NCBI GenBank assembly: GCA_018389105.1
Contig: JACATO010000317.1
Span: 2,451,001-2,515,000 of the forward strand
Length of the DNA: 64,000 nt
Origin: Nautilus pompilius
Lineage: Eukaryota; Mollusca; Cephalopoda; Nautilida; Nautilidae
Direction of reading: 5' to 3'
Below are positions 35,787 through 47,366 of the stretch, in pieces (position 1 is the first letter of the stretch; each line of letters opens with the position of its first letter). The notes beneath the pieces are model-generated. The model was not told the DNA's origin, ran no database searches, and saw only the letters and a program-made list of their open reading frames with translations. The translations under genes and the position numbers were made by a program.

Positions 35787-35920
35787 GAGAGAGACGAGAG
35801 AGGTGACGTCAGTACAGAGAGAGAGGTGACGTCAGTACAGAGAGAGAGGTGACGTCAGTACAGAGAGAGAGGTGACGTCAGTACAGAGAGAGAGAGAGAT
35901 GACGTCAGTACAGAGAAGAG
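35787..35920 (+). repeat. Composite (GA)n/CRE array D (5 perfect TGACGTCA)
   Basis: Five perfect TGACGTCA sites occur in five units of GAGAGGTGACGTCAGTACAG or GAGATGACGTCAGTACAG. The first is at 35804-35811. Units are very uniform (period about 24 bp except the last), so this array looks recently expanded. It lies in SLC22 intron 1. Confidence 0.95.
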
Positions 35921-37310
35921 TCTGTAGAGTCGTAAGGGTTAATCTTTATCTGCCTCTTTTACCCCCCGCCACCAATTTCGCCAACAGTCCCCTTTTCCCT
36001 TCAGGCCACTCTTTTGTTTTCAATTTTGTAAAAATTGTTCCACAAAAATATTGTTTTTTTTTTTTTTTTAAAGTTGCACACGTGCGAAATTTCCCTTCAG
36101 CTTTAAAAATAATAAAAATGTTGTAGAACGTACGAATGGGTCGTGAAACCCGAATGATTAAACCCAATCGCTTCTGAGATCGTAACTGCTGATCATCCGT
36201 ATTTCGCTGCCACGAGAGTCTGCTGCGCACAGAGAGACAGAGCAGACGCTGGCTGATAAGACTCTAGCCGCAGTCCAGACAGCCTTCCCTCTTCCAACGC
36301 AAGCAGCTCCATCCACTCGCAGGTGCAGGATATAAGGCTGCTTTATTTTTGTGTGTGTGGCCTTACCGATGACATGTTTGGAACGAAGAGGAAACAGGTT
36401 TGTTGCGCAAAGCTTGGGATGCTAAACCTGGCTGCAGAGGTCCCCCCCCTCAACCTCAGCTCGGCGTGAACACAACGCCAGAAAGAAGTAGGGACTGACG
36501 ACCCCTTCTCGGCGCTCGGCGATGCACGACAGACGCTTCGATCGTTTTCTCGTATTAGATTGGTTTCTTCACACGTGGGCTTTAAATGGCGAACCCTTCA
36601 GACCGACTAGGCTTATTGCATTTAGAAATTATAAAAAGAAAGGTAAAAAAACAACAACAACATTTTAGCACCCAGTATTTATTTCTAATGCTCGGTTATT
36701 CTCTTTGTAGACGGGCACTTAGCTAATTAAACAGCAAATAAGACATCAAGTTTCGATCGTCCAACCAAGCAGGTCTCGTCACCCTTAAGGGGCCACCGCA
36801 GAAGAAAGGATAAACCTTGGAACTCCGGATTAAAAAAAAAAAAAACTCAAAATAAAAACAAACGAGAAAAATATCAAAATAATTCTGTTTGTTGTTTTTT
36901 TAAATAAATTATTTATTTATAAAATCAAGAAGCAAAAGATTGGTGATAATAAGTTTCTGATTTATCCGAATACTTCATCTTTTACCAGATTTTCTCTTTT
37001 CTTTTTGTAATTTAAAAACTAAGATGTTCTAAAATAAAAGTGATGCAGGAAATCCATTTGTAAAAGACGGAACGAATATCTTTCTGTGGAACAAAAAATA
37101 ATAGCAGAAACAGCTACTTGGTCATTAGAATCCGCTTTTCGTGCGTCGTGAAGTTCACGGTTGAATGGCTGACAGTCAAGTAACTGGATTGGCGAATTAG
37201 TCCAGTGACCACGTGCCACTCAATTACCCATGGACTTAACCATCGAAAGTTTGAACCGACAAACAAATTCCGGAAATAAGCAAATTTCCAGAACAGCCAC
37301 CTCTAGTCGC
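35921..37310. other. SLC22 intron 1, between arrays D and E
   Basis: No exon or recognised repeat apart from short T and A runs. Confidence 0.5.
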
Positions 37311-37403
37311 AAGAGAGAGAGAGAGAGAGATGATGTCAGTACAGCGAGAGAGAGAGAGAGTGAGAGAGAGAGTGAGAGACACACAGAGAGAGAGAGAGAG
37401 ACA

Positions 37404-37435
<32 letters not shown>

Positions 37436-37679
37436 CACAGAGAGAGAGAGAGAGATGATGTCAGTACAGCGAGAGAGAGAGAGAGAGAGAGTGAGAGAGA
37501 CACACAGAGAGAGAGAGAGACACCGAGAGAGAGAGAGAGAGACACAGAGAGAGAGAGAGAGACACACAGAGAGAGAGAGAGAGTGAGAGGACACACAGAG
37601 AGAGAGAGAGAGACAGACAGAGAGAGAGACAAGACGAGAGAGAAGCGAGACACACAGAGAGAGGGAGAGAGAGAGAGAG
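37311..37679 (+). repeat. Composite (GA)n array E with decayed CRE (TGATGTCA)
   Basis: This is a (GA)n tract with ACACAGAG interruptions. It contains two copies of GATGATGTCAGTACAGCGAG, the array unit with the central CpG changed to TG, as expected after methyl-CpG deamination. No perfect CRE remains. Confidence 0.9.
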
Positions 37680-37794
37680 CTCTAGCTGCTCCGAGCTTGT
37701 TGTTGGGGCATGTAATGAAACTGGGTATAAAACGTTTTTCATTCTTAACGGATACCAAATATTGTGGAATGCTGATCCCAAGCTTCTTGTTGAA

Positions 37795-37796
<2 letters not shown>

Positions 37797-37829
<33 letters not shown>
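37797..37829. repeat. (GT)n microsatellite
   Basis: An uninterrupted 33-bp GT run next to the left end of the mobile element that starts near 37846. Confidence 0.95.
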
Positions 37830-37834
<5 letters not shown>

Positions 37835-37845
37835 AAGAAACATAA

Positions 37846-40474
37846 CACTGTCCAACAAAATTTGATGAATTTTCTTTTACATAGAATGTTAAATGTGTAT
37901 TTTATTAATTTTTGGGTGCCAAATTTGAATTCGGCATTCTTTTTTGGATTCAACGTGTAGTTTTTTTTTTAATTTACATTTAAGTTAAAAAGAAATGAAA
38001 TGAAATGGAAAAAAATGAAAAGACTTTTTATACAATTTGATCATAAAATGATACAAAAAATTATATGATTTATTATTCAATTGATACAAAATTACATTTT
38101 TATTGTTTTTTAGACATTTTTATAATTATATTTTTATATTTTTTAGACAATCAAGACAAAGAGGCAATGGTTAAAAAGTGTATTAGGTTAAACTTTAAAA
38201 GTGTTTGGCCCTGCAGGATCTTTTATGGGAGACAAACTTGGTATCACGCACTAGACACCAACAGTAGTCAGCAAGTAATGCTGGCGAAGGCTTTCCTTTA
38301 TACCGTGCTTCCATATCACTAATTTCCTGATGAAATCTCTCCCCGTGTTCATCAGATACATCAGACATATTGTCAGGGAAAAAGTCTAGATGAGAATCGA
38401 GAAAATGAAGTTTAAGTGACATATTACAGCCAAATTTTTCAAAGTTTTTAATTAGATCTTTGACCAGGAATTCAAAATTTGAAGCTTTATGTCTCCCAAG
38501 AAAGCCACTGACACCATTTCGAAAAGAGCACCTTGCTGCTTTTTGGACAGGGGTCAGAATGTTTTCGAAGCTTTGATCATTTAAGTACCTGTGGTCCAAC
38601 AAATATGCCTTCTGTAATTTTGGCAGTGCTAAGTTTTGGAAATTTTGCTTTTCATTGCCTCACAGTCTTTATCAAGTGCCTTCACAAACTGCTTTATAAC
38701 TCATAATTTAATGTGAAGGGGCGGCAGAAGAATCTTATTTGATGGCACAAGTGGGGAATTGGCAATATTCTTGAGCCCCACTGTTAATTCCTTGCGTTTA
38801 GGCCAGTCTTTGACTTTGTAGTGGCTGTCTTTTGCTCGTGAATCCCAAAGGCACAAAAAACAGCAAAACTTTGTATATCCAATTTGTAGTCCAGTTAACA
38901 TTGCAATAACTTTTAGATCTGCACAAATTACCCACTGATGTTTATTGTACTGAAGAGCATTTAGAATATCCTTTAGATTGTTGTATGTTTCTCTTAGTAC
39001 CACGGAATGCACAACAGGAACAGATGGTAATTGATTCCCATTATGCAGTAATACAGCCTTCACACTGTACTTTGAGGCATCAATAAAAAGGCGCCATTCA
39101 GAAGGATCATGTTCCAATTAAAAAAAATGAAATAGGCCTTTGATGTCATGGCAAAAACAGAGGTCATACTCCATTTTTAAAAAAGACTAAATTTTGTGAA
39201 CGTTTGCGATAAAATGATATTTTAACACCTTTTTCAAGTACGTTTTTCTCCTTAAGTCTTGATGCCAGAATTTCACTCTGTTCTTTATTCAACTTAAGAT
39301 CTCGTATCAAATCACTTAAGTCATTCTGTGTAAAAGGTTGTGGTTTCTCACCTAATTCTGATGCTGATGCAATGAATTTGGGATCTTTGTTCATAGTGCT
39401 GCTTTCATTTTCGGTTCGGTGTCTTCAGAATTAGTATCGTTGCCTTCAGGCAAGAAATCAGATTTCTTGGGCACTGGAATCGAATGTGAATGTTGTACTG
39501 GACGAGAAGCTGACCGAAGATTGAGATAATATATATTTCCAGTTCTAATGCCAGTGAGAGAGAGACATTAGTACAACAAAAATGGCAATCGTCAATGTGA
39601 TTTTGTGGTTCTCGCCAAATCATGGGAATACCGAATGGCAGAGAGTAGCCAGTGTTGAGCCACATGCTTAGCCTTGAAACACAGTTTGTACAACAATATT
39701 GCGGTGCCCAACTCGCCGAATCCACTTTTGTATCAAAATAGGCTGTATAGAGATTTATAATATACTTATTTATTACACGCCGCTTCTTTTTAGCAACATA
39801 TTCACCGCAGATGTAACAAAAATTATTCTTGTCATTCTTACAGCAGCGACCAGAAGTTGAAGTTGCCATTGTGTCATTTATTCTTATCTAAAAAGAAACA
39901 ATATAGAGTTAGATAAGTGAGTAGTAATCTTATAATTATAATAAGCTCAAATGTAAGTCTGTAATTAATAGTGATTTGCTTTTGAATCAGCAATAATCAA
40001 AATCTTAAATTTACACAAAAACTACCCATTAAATGTATAAAAATAAATGCATTTTCGTAATCCTCGTAAAATTTTAGTCTGGAAACATGCATTACATCAT
40101 GTGTTTAAAAAAATTGTTGTACTGTGTAATTGAACATATATTTATATACTGTTTTATATTTAATATATACTCTTGTATTTGCTTTACCCTCCTTTGATTT
40201 GCACAAACTAGAATTTGTTTACTCTTAAAAGACTGTGGTAAATTAATTAGTATATGTTCGAATGATCATTATTCTAGCATTTCTTTCTTTTCAGAAAAGT
40301 TACTAACAAAATAGTCGAGTTACCCTACATTTTCTGCCAGAACTAAGCATCTGTAATACACAAAATGCTTCGTTAAATGCAAACAAGCGAATAGAAAATA
40401 GATGAGCTGGTCCGAATGTTCCATTACCAAATTTGTTTGTTGTTTTTTTATTTGCTGAAAATTTACCAACAGTG
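37846..40474 (-). mobile_element. Uncharacterised mobile element family, copy 1 (broken)
   Basis: On the minus strand, protein pieces spread from 39869 to 38195 make up a protein of roughly 560 residues. An N-terminal Cys-rich part has CYICG, a CCTNC pair, PFGIPMIWREP and a DCHFC pair, suggesting zinc binding. The core has LFIDASK, then ICADLKV with a CCFLCLWDSRA insertion, then ILLPPLHIKL. The C-terminal part has LHFLDSHLDFFPDN and VSDEHGERFHQ. The spaced D, D and E residues resemble an RNase H/DDE fold; this is inference. A related copy lies at 62528-64000. The left end CACTGTCCAACAAAATT resembles CACTGTACAACAAATT of that copy. The right limit is uncertain. The copy is broken in several places and looks old. 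Confidence 0.6.
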
Positions 40475-40770
40475 CAAACCATTAGATTTAGATTGGAATT
40501 ATCGGGCGTATGCACTAGAGAATAGCAGTTTCCAGTGTTCTAAGTACACCTGGTCGGCTGATTTCTTTTCTTCTCTATTTGCACAACCGCTGGAGAAAAA
40601 ACAGACCAGAGAAGCACTAAAACCTGCAAGGTTGTGATATACTACTATTACCTAGGATTCGTTTTAAAAGACATAATTATCAATAAAAAATTAGAAATTT
40701 TCAGATTGACATTGTTTCCGAGCTCTTTTAAAAGTGAGATTTGAAAATGTAGCGACGGCGGAATATATTA

Positions 40771-41875
40771 GGTTGTGACAAACGTTTTGTCGTTTTTTCT
40801 TACCGCAACAACGAGACTCCATATCGTTGATGAACGTGAAGTTTATTAATCAAAGTCAGTTCCATAACAATCAATACCCTTCTGCCAACGAGTTACAAGC
40901 GCATTTATACCATTTTGAAAAAAATCTGGATTTCTGGAGTCGATAAACTGTAGGAAGGCAGTTTCAATTGCTGCTTGGTTGGAGAAGTATTTCATACGGA
41001 GGAAGCTGTCGAGGTGTTTGAAAGGGTGGTAGTCTGTGGGAGAAAGGTCTGGTGAATAGGAAGCTGGGTGAGGGAGAACTTCGTACCCCAACGTGTTCAG
41101 TTTCTGATGAATAATGTTTAATTCACGACAGTACCTTTCAGCTGTGATGGTTTCGCCAGGTTACAAGATATAGTGGATGACATCAGCTGCAGTCCACCAG
41201 ACAGTGACCATGACCTTGTCTCTGTCAAGCCACTGTGCTGATCGTTTGCGATTGTGGTAAAGGACATTTTTCATCTCATGTGATGATTCCGTCAACAAAT
41301 GCGTTTTTGTTTCTTATGAGGACCGAAGAGTAGATCTCCAATCGACGATTTTGTTGCTGTTCATTCAACTCGTGAGCCACCCACTTGTCAATCCTTTTCA
41401 CCTGATCGATTGCGTCAAGATGTCAGGAAACAGTTGCAATGCCTATATCAAGTTCTCCATCAATTTCTCGCTTCAGTCGGTCGTCATCAAAGATGGAAGG
41501 ACGTCCGCTACGTTCCTTATCTTCGAGGCTCACATCTCCTGGTCGAAACTTTGCAAACCATCGTTGTACTGTGCGCTCATTCGCTGTGTCCTCGCCCCAT
41601 GCCTGCTTAATGTCACGAGTTGCCTCACTCGCTTTGTGGCCCAGTTTGAACTCGTGAAGCAAAATGGCACGAAAACGTTTCTATCCATCCTTCACTCAGA
41701 ACCCTGAAACAAATATCCATTTTGTGATTTTTAAAAAGGTAGGTTTTGCATAATGTATGCCAAAGCACACGCTACAAAACGATATATAACTTATCTACAT
41801 ATACCTTCACAAGCATGCAAAAAATGAACCCCAAATTAACGTAATATAAAAACCGACAAAACTTTTGTAACGATC
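40771..41875 (-). mobile_element. Hsmar1-like mariner transposon fossil, copy 2
   Basis: A 1105-bp element with inverted ends (GGTTGTGACAAACGTTTTGT on the left, GATCGTTACAAAAGTTTTGT on the right in reverse) and flanking TA (40769-40770, 41876-41877). The minus strand holds transposase pieces from about 41700 to 40846: HEFKLGHKASEATRDIKQAW, NERTVQRWFAKFRPGDVSLE, then [20 protein letters not shown] and a C-terminus near RWQKGIDCYGTDFD. It is the same family as copy 1, but two internal deletions have removed sequence after the helix-turn-helix and the segment with the second catalytic Asp. It is therefore inactive. It sits in SLC22 intron 1. Confidence 0.9.
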
Positions 41876-41877
41876 TA

Positions 41878-42559
41878 ATATATATAAATGCCTTGTATGC
41901 AGCTCACCGTCTTGCGCAAATATCAAAAGCACCAAGTTGTTTACTGTCTTTATGACGGAAGAGCTATGGTGTCGATCTTACATTTTTTAAAAGACTGAAA
42001 ATTTTAATATGCATATACCGCATTGGAATTAATAAGGTAAACTATTACGAAAATAGTTTTGGTGTGAAGTTAGGGTTAGTTTTATTAATGTATTTCAGTG
42101 TTTTGATCCGTCATGGTCCGGAAACACGTTAGAATTACCGTGTTCCAACACGAACAACAAATCGATTCCCTGATGTCACAACGTTATCTTTTCAATTTTT
42201 ATGTTTCTCTCACATACGTACTGGGCACAGATATCTTTGGATATTGAAATTTCATATTTAATTTTGTTCAGAAACATACATATTAATCAAGAATTACTAA
42301 AAACACTTGTTTTGTCATGTTAGCTCATGGTTTTCTTTACAGCATGTTAATAGAAGAATGGCGTCACAGTGTCATGGAATACAAAACCACAAGATATTGG
42401 TGGTGTATTTTTGGGAGAAAAACCATCTTAGTACTCTAAGCAGCTGGTATATCGTCTGCGCGTGCTTGAAATAAGATGTCTCATTAATCCGTCTGGTTAG
42501 GGTTTGCCACTACTGGTTGGTGTAGGTACTGGGAAGGGTGATTCCTGAGCCTTACCTGT
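41878..42559. other. SLC22 intron 1, no gene seen
   Basis: AT-rich non-coding sequence with no recognised element. Confidence 0.45.
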
Positions 42560-42830
42560 AAAAAAAGATATACTTATTAGATGTACGATCTTGGGACGTG
42601 GCTGACAGAGTCCATTGTGGCGATGCCGTTAGCTTTGTGATGACCATATCCGCATGTGCCCTGGCATTGTCGTCCGGGAACACGAATCTTGGCATTCGTT
42701 ATTCATAAACAAGTAAAAAGTGTCTGCCTCACAAATCCATCCGGTGAACCGTGGCCGGGGAAGTTCTGTCGGTTATAGTTCCTCTCCGGACCATTACACT
42801 GCTGCAGCACGCGAATATCTGGCGCGTGAT
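42560..42830 (-). mobile_element. Tc1-like transposase fragment (tentative)
   Basis: On the minus strand PDDNARAHADMVITK, followed in another frame by ANGIATMDSVSHVPRS, resembles the second catalytic Asp region of Tc1 proteins (DNARxH ... GIxxMDWPxRSPD). At least one frameshift separates the two. The limits are not defined. Confidence 0.45.
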
Positions 42831-42983
42831 TCTGAATGGTGAAGGTGGTTCATGATGGTTTATCCGGAAACTTTCTGATCGCCTGGGTAGCAGTGACCAA
42901 CCACCCGGCCACGCAAGGCCATACGATTATCAGTTCACTATGGGCATCTGTACAACGGACATGACTTCGACCGGACCTATTGC

Positions 42984-42991
42984 TGACGTCA
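42984..42991. promoter_or_regulatory. Isolated perfect CRE in SLC22 intron 1
   Basis: TGACGTCA in the context ATTGCTGACGTCACCGGTGG. It is outside the (GA)n arrays. Its function is inferred. Confidence 0.45.
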
Positions 42992-45278
42992 CCGGTGGTG
43001 GCGCATGTGCAGCCAGCTGACTGCCTGCAGCCTTGCCGTTTGCGGTGATGTCGACCGGCCTGGAATCTGTTTGGAAGTGACGAGAAGTCTCTGAATGCCC
43101 ACCGTATGATTCATTTGTTTAGACTAGGTGGAGTAATGTTGTGAGTGAGTGCCTGTTATCTGCGAGCAGACGACACCGGACCGGGAGGGAGTCATACGCA
43201 AGCCGAACCCTGACATCCCTCGATCTTCGTGTCTGGTATATATGAGATATTGAGGGACTTTTGTCTTTGTGCGATATTTTCGTCTGTAGGGGCTTCGTAG
43301 TGCATTCCAGCTGTTCCCAGTTCGCTGGTAAAGGTAGGTGAACGACTACGAAACGTAGTAAACACCAGTGGTCCAGGAAAACTGCTAGAACGGAAAAGGT
43401 CCATGGTTACCAGCGATAAGTGGAAAGCACCCAACCGTCGCAGATGGGCGTCCTGTCCGGCGAGTGATCACCAAATCTGCCGCAGAGCGGAAAGGCCCAT
43501 CACCAGATCAATAAAATTCTTTGACCACAGACGAATGGCCGATAGCAAGAAGGTATTTACGATTTACCAGCGACGCTGCCTCTGTACTAAATAGGTATGG
43601 CAGCAGCAGTTAAGTGAGAGGCACGGGTCACAGGACATCAGAGGCTATCAGCTTTTCTTTCGGCAGGTCTTTCTAGCATTAATTGGTTACTGAGATTTAA
43701 TGTTTACTGGTTACTATCCATCATGTAAAATCACATGAGCTGCGTATTCACTGTAATAATTTTAAAACAACAACAACAGACCAGGAGTATTTCTTTAAAT
43801 ATTTTGAAAATGGATACCAAGCAACAAAACTAAAACGACTACAATAGGCGTTACAGACCGGAGCTTATCGCTTCGGTTGTAATGACCTGGACATATTGTA
43901 ATCGATCATGGTAACTAGATCACTGGTTAACTGCGTATACTTGTACTTAAAATAATTTTATTTGATTACTATTTTAAACAGGGCTAACTTTTAGTTCGTT
44001 GTCTGAGGCATTCACTAAACAACATTAAATTTTGCTTTACACCCTGTTGTTAACCTCTGGCTGGGCAGGGACGCGCTCAGCATGCTAACGTTTTCCTTGT
44101 TCGAGTCTCTGCTCGGGGTTTCAACGCACCCCCCTCCATGTTCTGTATCGTTAAACTCACCTATACGAGTAAATATTACAGCAGTACGTCCAAAAGGAAT
44201 CTCAGGACATGACTACAGATTCTTTTGTGCCTGATCAATGAAATCTTGAATGGGGATCGTTTTCGTAACATTCTGTTTTTCGATACACCATCTGACGGGA
44301 AAAGAATAAGAGGACGGATACCAGATGGAATATTTTGTCAGTCAAACAAAGCCGTGGACAGTCAGACTGGCAAAGATCTTTGACTGTATCAGATGCTTGT
44401 GCGATAATTTTTTTTGCCATCTACACGCTATCGTTTGCTCGACACCTGCCAGGAAATCCGTGATCGGCCACGTGACTCGCCAAATAAATCTTTAAAGGGA
44501 CAGTCAGACCTAAACCACAACAAGGGGCTGCAGAGAAAGCGAATAATGCTAACTTACGCCAAAGGAATGACACAACATGTTTTCTGTAAACACGCACGAT
44601 CACCATGGTCAAGTAGCCGACAGAATCCGGTGCCCTGTAAAACTTAACCTGCAACACGGAAAGAAATGGGCCCCGACGAAGGTGAAGTAATTTCCTCATT
44701 CCTCACCGCTGTCGAGTGCAGATTCCGATAGTCCACGTTTGGTGGACGCCCCTAAATGTGGAGAAGGCGTGAAGACGCACTTTATTCGGTCCGCCTGTTT
44801 ACAGCCAACAGTTAAACGCGGTGGCTGCGGCATGATGGTCTAGCGAGAGTGATCTGTTATTCGTTGAGGGTCGCCTTCTCTCAGCGGCTTTGGAAATAAC
44901 TGCCAAGAGAACAACGCCCACTCCCAACGGGAAAAAACAAACTGACCGTACATTGTGTATCTTCTTTCGTGGGCCAACCAGAACCCTGAAAACCAGAAAG
45001 CGTACACGAAATTATCTCGACCGGCATGTCCGACCAACGTGCCCATCCACTGTCCAGTAATGCGATCTCGCTGCTACTACCTGGCGAGATCCGGTCCACG
45101 TGGTGATGGACAATCCCGTTGATCTCATGCACATCCGACTTGTGTACGCCCCATAGCTAACAACGTCTTTGAGGTACCTTAGAACACCGAAGGTCGGGGC
45201 ATTTTAAAAGTGTATAGGCGTCCTCTGAAGACAGCTACGCGCATATTGACCACGAACGATTTTACTTTTTTGTTTCAG
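42992..45278. other. SLC22 intron 1, last part
   Basis: GC-rich, CpG-containing and non-coding. A tRNA-like segment near 44055-44115 (with TTGTTCGAGTCTCTGCTCGG) may be a SINE head. The intron ends in TTTTTTGTTTCAG at 45278. Confidence 0.5.
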
Positions 45279-45510
45279 CTGGATGTACGCTGCATGGAGC
45301 TCTCTTCCAGCGACAACAGCTACTACACGGTAACAGCCACCGGAGCCCTCATCGGCGCCCTCCTGGGAGCTTTCCTGGCCGACCTGCTCGGGAGACGGAT
45401 TCTGATGTTTCTCTCTTTTGGACTCGTTTTGATTGTCCACGCTCTGATGATGGCTGCCCGGTCCTGCCTGGCTTTCATCGGTCTTCGTTTTACAACAGGT
45501 ATATTTTCAG
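45279..45510 (+). CDS. SLC22-like transporter, coding exon 2
   Basis: The exon starts in phase 0 after TTTTTTGTTTCAG and reads LDVRCMELSSSDNSYYTVTA, continuing into helix 2 and GAFLADLLGRR. That last piece is the major facilitator motif A between helices 2 and 3. Helix 3 and GLRFTT, the start of helix 4, follow. LDVRC takes the place of the family's W-D-L-V-C that closes the first outer loop. Two donors are possible 12 bp apart: ACAACAG/GTATAT (exon end 45498) and TTTTCAG/GTGAGT (exon end 45510). Both are phase 1. The longer form adds GIFS and keeps the usual family spacing to the next conserved Glu, so it is preferred. Confidence 0.85.
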
Positions 45511-47099
45511 GTGAGTTTCTGTGAGGTGTATCATCGAGGATTTACCCGATCGACCAGAGTTAAATTCTTTTGGTGCTGGATTTTGTTATTAATCACATAT
45601 ATAGATCTGAGTAGATATCGATCATTTTTAAGGGACAGAGGTCATTTCGGAAATAAAGTGAAACAACCTTGTCGTGCACAGTTTCGAATTAACTGCTACT
45701 CGTTTACTAAATCTTTAGACCTTTTCTCGCTATTACGATACTGGAACTTTTCAAAGAATATTTATATATGCAAACGTAAATAAACTAAGAATAAAAATGG
45801 ATAAATATCTCTGGGTGGCTTAGGGAAGTTTTACAGGTGCCATTCTGAAGGGCGGTGGCTCTATTGCTATAAAAAAAGGAGAAAAAAATCTGTTTTGCCA
45901 CCGCTAGCAGTTCTAATCCTGAACAAACCGTTGTTCCATTCTCCAATCCTTTTATTAATACCTCCGTGAAACCCACTCCGTCTGTTCTTTCGCGTTTTAT
46001 ATTGTAAATAGTTATAAAGGCAAGCTGCGGACATCAGCGGTCTTTGATATGCTGTCCAGAGAAACCTCCTGAGCGCTGTCGTCTGCCGCATTCAGAAGCC
46101 AGCACGCTCTCGTGCACCCTTGTCTTGTCCGGGGAATGCGTCAGATGTCGTCAGAAGTGCCTTATCTTAGAAACAGTTTTCCGTCTGCCGTAATTGGCTA
46201 AGTGAGAGGAAATAGTAAAATCAGACAAAATATCCAAATACTCGAGCAGTATAAAAACTGCGTTTACTGCCCCCTAGGAGAAAGTATGCCTCATCAAGGA
46301 CCTGCAACTTAGGAAAAAAAAAATTAAACAAAAGAGTTGTATTCCCCCCCTAAAGAAAGGAAAAGAAAAAAAAACAACAAAAACAAGGGTTTATTAACTG
46401 TTAAGCTTTATGTCACGTTTGTTTTTTTTTGTTTGTAAAAACTGAAATTAAATCTTTCCCTTTTATTTATTTTTTTAAAGTCGGGGTTAAGGTGTTGTAA
46501 AGCGTCTTATCCTGTAGCAACGCTGCGTCTTTTACACGGTAAGTAATCTATAGTAAGCACTGAAAACCTTCTATGGAAACCTCAGCCGTAACCAGCAAAT
46601 CCTTATTCCATTGTCGCTCTTAAATACGATAGATGTGATGGATTAGGGCTAGTTTCTGCATCGTGAATCTCAGATAGTTCCAAGCCTAAGCCCGATGCTC
46701 CCTGTGCAGCGCTTGTTCACCCGCCCCCTTTTTTTCTATTTTGTAATCGTACTTAAAAAAAAATTAATTCCCGTCCAGACCGAAGGGGCCCGATTTACAT
46801 TCGCGCGCGGAGCGGCTTCGTTTTGTCGGCCTCCCTTGACATGGTTTATACTCGCCTTTCTTCATCGGCAGAACGCGGGGGAGGGGGGCTTCCTCCCACA
46901 TCTAAAAGTAGTTCTGATAAGGAAAAATGCTCGTTAGGTTGGCCTCAGTTTTCAGGGTCACGCCGCCGCAACCCTCTCCCCCACAACTTGCCCGAGAGGG
47001 ACCGGCCGACCGACCCCTTCCAATTATGACGAACCAAAATCGTTAAAAACAACGAAAAGGTTTCGAGAAAAACAAAAGAAAAGCAAATAATAAATACAA

Positions 47100-47102
<3 letters not shown>
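45511..47102. other. SLC22 intron 2, first part
   Basis: No exon or recognised element. Short A-rich and T-rich runs occur near 46310-46450. Confidence 0.5.
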
Positions 47103-47160
<58 letters not shown>

Positions 47161-47245
47161 GTCAATACAGAGAGAGATATGACGTCAATACAGAGAGAGA
47201 GAGAGAGAGAGAGATGACGTCAATACAGAGAGAGATATGACGTCG

Positions 47246-47280
<35 letters not shown>

Positions 47281-47307
47281 GTCAATACAGAGAGAGATAT
47301 GACGTCG

Positions 47308-47365
<58 letters not shown>

Positions 47366-47366
47366 T
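47103..47366 (+). repeat. Composite (GA)n/CRE array F (4 perfect TGACGTCA)
   Basis: Units of GATGACGTCAATACAGAG alternate with ATATGACGTCAATACAG and ATATGACGTCGATACAG. Four octamers are perfect and two carry a changed last base (TGACGTCG). The pair of variants repeats as a block, showing block duplication. The AATAC after the CRE, in place of AGTAC, is private to this array. It lies in SLC22 intron 2, about 5.4 kb from the bZIP gene. Confidence 0.95.

Noticed and set aside
37220-37953. Ser/Leu-rich or Arg/Glu-rich frames of up to 205 codons over array E, and similar ones over arrays A, C and F
   Set aside because: They are translations of (GA)n/(CT)n repeats, not genes.
40460-40474. ACCAACAGTG as the firm right end of the 37.8-kb element
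   Set aside because: Only the last six bases mirror the left CACTGT and no target duplication is present, so the limit is given as uncertain.
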